A stretch of DNA of 22,179 nucleotides, taken from positions 1 to 22,179 of IMG/VR virus record IMGVR_UViG_3300033156_000961, one strand, 5' to 3'. A program made the translations under genes and the position numbers. The DNA comes from a virus. The notes beneath the pieces were generated by a model. It did not search any database, was not told where the DNA came from, and worked only from the letters and a program-made list of their open reading frames with translations. Shown piece by piece: positions 19,762-22,179 of the stretch (its first letter is position 1; the number at the start of each line of letters is the position of its first letter).

Positions 19762-19938
19762 TTAGTTTATTAGCTTCAATACGTCGTCCATAGCTAATAA
19801 GAGTAATTCTCTATGTGTAAATCTTTTATCTATCTCTTTTAGCAGATCGTTTTTTGTTTTAATCAATCCTAGAATAACACATACAGATAGGTCTATTATT
19901 TCGTCTTTTAATTCCTTAGTGTAGTCATATTCATACAT
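19762..19938 (-). CDS. Small unrecognised early-type protein (58 aa)
   Basis: ATG 19938 follows GGAGTGA, and a TATATAAA box on the minus strand (about 19984-19991) sits 46-53 bases upstream. The product is helical: MYEYDYTKELKDEIIDLSVC, then V-I-L-G-L-I-K-T-K-N-D-L-L-K-E-I, ending L-L-L-L-A-M-D-D-V-L-K-L-I-N. No membrane or Cys-pair feature. The stop is followed within three bases by a nine-base U-tract (19750-19758). Its promoter-upstream region is a copy of that of the 117-residue gene to the right, which suggests a gene-family-like control unit. Function unknown. Confidence 0.65.
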   Translation of the reverse strand: MYEYDYTKELKDEIIDLSVCVILGLIKTKNDLLKEIDKRFTHRELLLLAMDDVLKLIN

Positions 19939-19982
19939 ATATTTTCACTCCTTTTATTCTATATATAATGTATATAATATAG

Positions 19983-20121
19983 GTTTATATAGTTTACGGC
20001 ATATTACGCATTTGATCCCTATGTTTTTATATTTGTTGAGGGATATTATTGCCAGATTTTTATTTCCAGATTTATATATATATTCTACAGATGAAATTCA
20101 GATTTACGCATATTATTCTGG
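19983..20121 (-). promoter_or_regulatory. Promoter with GCGTAAY repeat pair 2 (58-aa gene)
   Basis: On the minus strand: TGCGTAAT, four bases, CGTAAAC, TATATAAACC. The first element (20003-20018) begins 11 bases past the TATA end, so the two CGTAA words are about one helical turn apart, and the nearer one is where a BRE would lie. A second copy TTTACGCATATTATTC starts at 20103, 100 bp from the first. The section from TATA to about 20070 is a diverged duplicate of 20540-20637. Confidence 0.65.
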
Positions 20122-20154
20122 AGAAAATATATTAGAATTTAGATAATAATAGAG

Positions 20155-20164
20155 AAAAAAAAAA
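20155..20164 (-). terminator. U-tract terminator of the 117-aa gene
   Basis: Ten A on the plus strand abut the stop codon at 20165, read as ten U in the mRNA. Confidence 0.6.
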
Positions 20165-20518
20165 TTAAGAAATTACTTCTGCATCAGGGAACGTATCTAG
20201 GAATTCTTTTTTTATTTTTTCCCATCTTTCTTTAGTGATTTCCCTTAGGTCATCGTATTGTTTACGCCATTCTAAGATTTCCGTATCCGTATCGTCAATT
20301 TCAACGAAATTAACAAGTTTTAGCTTACCTTCCTGCTCTACCATCACTAAATCATCATTGTCAAATAATTCTCTTGTATCAGTAGATAGCATATATAACT
20401 TTCCTTTGAATTCTAGAAGTTTAAGAACTTCATGATAATTACCACCGTTATTATGACGGATATTAAATCCACAGTTACACGGTTCTCTTAATACTTCTAC
20501 TATTTTTATTTTTTCCAT
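20165..20518 (-). CDS. Unrecognised acidic small protein (117 aa)
   Basis: Start taken at ATG 20518, because GGTGAT lies four bases before it and an upstream GTG is part of that ribosome site. The N-terminal half looks beta-like (KIKIVEVLREPCNCGFNIRH, a C-N-C pair and an H-N-N-G-G turn, then L-L-E-F-K-G-K-L-Y-M-L), the second half is acidic and helical (EILEWRKQYDDLREITKERW). It has its own TATA box (20551-20560) and repeat pair, and a ten-base U-tract directly behind the stop. No known family is recognised; the small size and individual promoter suit an early host-takeover protein. Confidence 0.65.
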   Translation of the reverse strand: MEKIKIVEVLREPCNCGFNIRHNNGGNYHEVLKLLEFKGKLYMLSTDTRELFDNDDLVMVEQEGKLKLVNFVEIDDTDTEILEWRKQYDDLREITKERWEKIKKEFLDTFPDAEVIS

Positions 20519-20550
20519 CTTTATCACCTATTATATAGTATATAATACAG

Positions 20551-20684
20551 GTTTATATAGTTTATCCCACGTTACGCATTATATCGGATCATTTTTATAT
20601 TTATCGACAGATATTATTGTGCCAGATTTTTATTCTAGTTTTTTTATATATTTATAGAGATAGAATAGAGTTACGCATTTTATC
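20551..20684 (-). promoter_or_regulatory. Promoter with GCGTAAC repeat pair 3 (117-aa gene)
   Basis: Minus strand: TGCGTAAC, four bases, GATAAAC, TATATAAACC (20551-20578), 33-42 bases before ATG 20518. The second copy GTTACGCATTTTATC starts at 20670, 99 bp from the first. The intermediate sequence (A-T-A-T-T-A-T-T-G-x-G-C-C-A-G-A-T5) matches the interval of pair 2. Confidence 0.7.
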
Positions 20685-20754
20685 TAGATGACAGGATATT
20701 AATATTCCCCACACGGATATTTATCTAAAAATAAATATAAAAAAGAGAGAATAT

Positions 20755-20982
20755 TTAAATATAAATATTCTGAATATCATCGTTTTGTTTTTTATTTCGA
20801 TATTCGAATTCAATAAATCTGATTATCTCCCTCAACGTCATAAAGTTTTTCTCTTCATCAGTAAAAATACTATCTATATACGTTAACGCTTCGTCGTAGT
20901 CTATAAAGACGCCATATTTTAACTTGTCCACTATATCTTTTACTTTCGGAAACATCTTTTTGATTAATTCTTTCTCATTCAT
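20755..20982 (-). CDS. Unrecognised small helical acidic protein (75 aa)
   Basis: ATG 20982 is preceded by GGTGAT three bases upstream and by a TATA-like ATATAAATA (21013-21021). The sequence is helical and acidic: MNEKELIKKMFPKVKDIVDK, then Y-D-E-A-L-T-Y-I-D-S-I-F-T-D-E-E-K, and L-R-E-I-I-R-F-I-E-F-E-Y-R. No membrane, metal or catalytic motif. A U-tract follows about 11-16 bases behind the stop (20739-20744). One of five small genes each under a similar promoter; function unknown. Confidence 0.65.
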   Translation of the reverse strand: MNEKELIKKMFPKVKDIVDKLKYGVFIDYDEALTYIDSIFTDEEKNFMTLREIIRFIEFEYRNKKQNDDIQNIYI

Positions 20983-21012
20983 TTTATCACCATAATCAGA
21001 ATATATTATATA

Positions 21013-21087
21013 TATTTATATGTTTCGCCAAGTTACGCCTTTTATTCACAAATGGGAATATTAATGTATATGTGTTACTCATATTAT
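21013..21087 (-). promoter_or_regulatory. Promoter with GCGTAAC repeat pair 4 (75-aa gene)
   Basis: Minus strand: GGCGTAAC, four bases, CGAAAC, ATATAAATA. The first copy starts at 21032; a degenerate second copy GTTACTCATATTAT starts at 21074, 42 bp away. Confidence 0.6.
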
Positions 21088-21101
21088 AAAAGAATTATTA
21101 T

Positions 21102-21344
21102 TTAAAATGAAGAATTAATAACTGAAAAGAAGAACCTATATTTATTTTGAATTTTATATAATAATCCGATGATATCTTCTGTAAATTCTTTATTAAAAGT
21201 AATTGCTAAAATATTAGGATTATCATAAGATACCTGAGAAACACGTATATCTTTAACAAGACTTAGAATTTCATCTATAGACCTATAGATATCACTAATC
21301 TTATCTCCCATTTTATCCCATATTAAGACAGTTGAGGTATTCAT
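21102..21344 (-). CDS. Unrecognised small protein (80 aa)
   Basis: Start taken at ATG 21344; AGTGATAA is the ribosome site, so the GTG nine bases upstream is not a start. The first half is helical (MNTSTVLIWDKMGDKISDIY, then R-S-I-D-E-I-L-S-L-V-K-D-I), the second is beta/helix (N-I-L-A-I-T-F-N-K-E-F, then I-I-G-L-L-Y-K-I-Q-N-K-Y-R-F-F-F-S). An alpha-beta fold is likely; no known domain. TATA-like TATATATA lies at 21377-21384 with a repeat pair upstream. Function unknown. Confidence 0.63.
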   Translation of the reverse strand: MNTSTVLIWDKMGDKISDIYRSIDEILSLVKDIRVSQVSYDNPNILAITFNKEFTEDIIGLLYKIQNKYRFFFSVINSSF

Positions 21345-21376
21345 ATTTATCACTATATTAGGTAATAAATTATATG

Positions 21377-21460
21377 TATATATAGTTTACGACAGGTTAC
21401 GCCTTTTATCCTGAGAGATTTATATTAATGAGGAGATGATAATCCTTACGCATTTTATTC
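21377..21460 (-). promoter_or_regulatory. Promoter with GCGTAAC repeat pair 5 (80-aa gene)
   Basis: Minus strand: AAAAGGCGTAAC, four bases, CGTAAAC, TATATATA; the clearest example of two CGTAA words one turn apart. Copies start at 21396 and 21445 (CTTACGCATTTTATTC), 49 bp apart. Confidence 0.7.
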
Positions 21461-21588
21461 CAATCTTAGAATAATATTAAATATATAAAAATATCCACTA
21501 TATAAAACTAAATATAAAAAAAGAAAAGAATTAATGAGAATTTCTTTTATGGAATTTTATAATAATATCCATAAGATAATGGGTTATT

Positions 21589-21981
21589 TTATCCATGTTT
21601 TAACTCCTGTTGTAATCTCTTAATGTGACTTTTGATGTATTCGTTTATTTTCTCTACTTGATTTACTGTTTTGTTTTTGTATTCTTTTTTCAATCTAGAT
21701 TTTAGGATTTTTATTCTATTCTTGATATTTTTTTCTCTTAGTCTTGGATGTTTTTCTAGTTGCTTATCTATAATGATATCCTTGATGGAATACGGCATAT
21801 ACCATTTCCTGTATGCTTGAATATTGTAGTCATTATAGAATTTCTCTATGTTACTAGACTTTATTTGATAAGGATTTTCCTTGTTGTATAGGATACCAAA
21901 TCGTTTTATACACTCAGTTGCCTTCATATTTCTTAGGATATCTGGGATATCCTTATATCCTTTTACATCTTTTTTATTCAT
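21589..21981 (-). CDS. Unrecognised basic helical protein (130 aa)
   Basis: ATG 21981 follows an AGAGGT ribosome site. The N-terminal ~75 residues have K-A-T-E-C-I-K-R-F-G-I-L and Y-R-K-W-Y-M-P-Y segments; the C-terminal ~50 are a Lys/Arg-rich coil (NIKNRIKILKSRLKKEYKNK, then E-Y-I-K-S-H-I-K-R-L-Q-Q-E-L). The charge suggests nucleic-acid contact, but no HTH or zinc site can be defined. About 66 bases behind the stop lies a seven-base U-tract (21516-21522). Own promoter and repeat pair on the right. Function unknown. Confidence 0.65.
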   Translation of the reverse strand: MNKKDVKGYKDIPDILRNMKATECIKRFGILYNKENPYQIKSSNIEKFYNDYNIQAYRKWYMPYSIKDIIIDKQLEKHPRLREKNIKNRIKILKSRLKKEYKNKTVNQVEKINEYIKSHIKRLQQELKHG

Positions 21982-22025
21982 ATTCTTTTACCTCTTTTAT
22001 TTCTAGTATTTGTAATGTATTATAT

Positions 22026-22099
22026 CTATATAATACTTTCGACACGTTACGCCTTTTATTCTAGGATTGGGATATTAATATGGTTACGCATTTAATCGG
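22026..22099 (-). promoter_or_regulatory. Promoter with GCGTAAC repeat pair 6 (130-aa gene)
   Basis: Minus strand: GGCGTAAC, four bases, CGAAAG, TATTATATAG. The CGAAAG here equals the BRE of the plus-strand HNH promoter. Copies start at 22046 and 22083 (GTTACGCATTTAATCGG), 37 bp apart. The remaining 80 bases to the window edge hold no visible gene. Confidence 0.65.
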
Positions 22100-22179
22100 C
22101 TTATTATTATAATATTCAGCCAGATAATAAAGATATTTTTATCGCATCTTTAATATAAAAATCAATATATAACCCAAAA

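Noticed and set aside
20519-20527. GTG start for the 117-aa gene, and similarly GTG 21353 for the 80-aa gene
   Set aside because: In both cases the GTG is part of the GGTGAT/AGTGAT ribosome site that serves the ATG a few bases downstream.
19613-22099. GTTACGC repeats as a CRISPR array
   Set aside because: The shared word is only about 16 bp, the spacing is irregular (37 to several hundred bp) and genes lie between copies.
1-22179. Interpretation as a bacterial phage
   Set aside because: Alba, BRE/TATA promoters, GGTGAT ribosome sites and U-tract terminators fit an archaeal virus better; no -35/-10 pairs of bacterial type stood out.

Overview
This window looks like part of the genome of a head-tailed DNA virus (Caudoviricetes type, HK97-fold capsid) of an AT-rich archaeon, or of a provirus of that kind. 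Archaeal affiliation rests on four things read from the sequence: an Alba-family chromatin protein inside the packaging cluster; BRE/TATA promoters of archaeal form (for example TTTATATA at 18833-18840); Shine-Dalgarno sites of the GGTGAT type in front of many genes; and oligo-U tracts directly behind stop codons. No tRNA, rRNA, CRISPR array, integrase or IS element was seen, and the exact host cannot be named.

Layout. From about 18.3 kb down to position 1 almost every gene is on the minus strand, forming a long virion-assembly block in classical order (read right to left): small-terminase-like protein, two small membrane proteins, large terminase, Alba, portal, a prohead-protease-like protein, two small ORFs, a HIT-family protein, a 1083-residue MBL/ATP-dependent ligase/LigD-phosphoesterase-like fusion, a PAS-like protein, a coiled-coil/membrane (holin-like) protein, a nucleotidyltransferase-protease-scaffold fusion, decoration protein, major capsid protein, head-tail connectors with an inserted HNH gene, gp10-like and tail-terminator proteins, two tandem tail-tube paralogs, a frameshifted tail assembly chaperone, and tail or appendage proteins. 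About 550 bp of non-coding DNA rich in short palindromes (18322-18872) separates this block from a plus-strand HNH gene and a 44-residue basic protein. From 19.6 kb to the right edge lie five small unrecognised minus-strand genes, each with its own promoter.

How it fits together. Two regulatory layouts are visible. The small right-hand genes sit behind TATA boxes preceded by a repeated GCGTAAC element; it occurs as pairs in six consecutive intergenic spaces and is absent from the other intergenic spaces. The structural genes expected to be made in largest amount (scaffold, decoration, capsid, tube and others) are preceded about 27-41 nt upstream by a different word, TGTATGTT, a candidate late-promoter element. 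The most unusual content is a run of DNA-end-chemistry domains embedded in the head genes: a HIT protein overlapping a ligase fusion by ATGA, and a polymerase-beta-type nucleotidyltransferase fused to a capsid protease and scaffold. I infer, without proof, a virion-linked system for repairing, sealing or circularising viral DNA ends.
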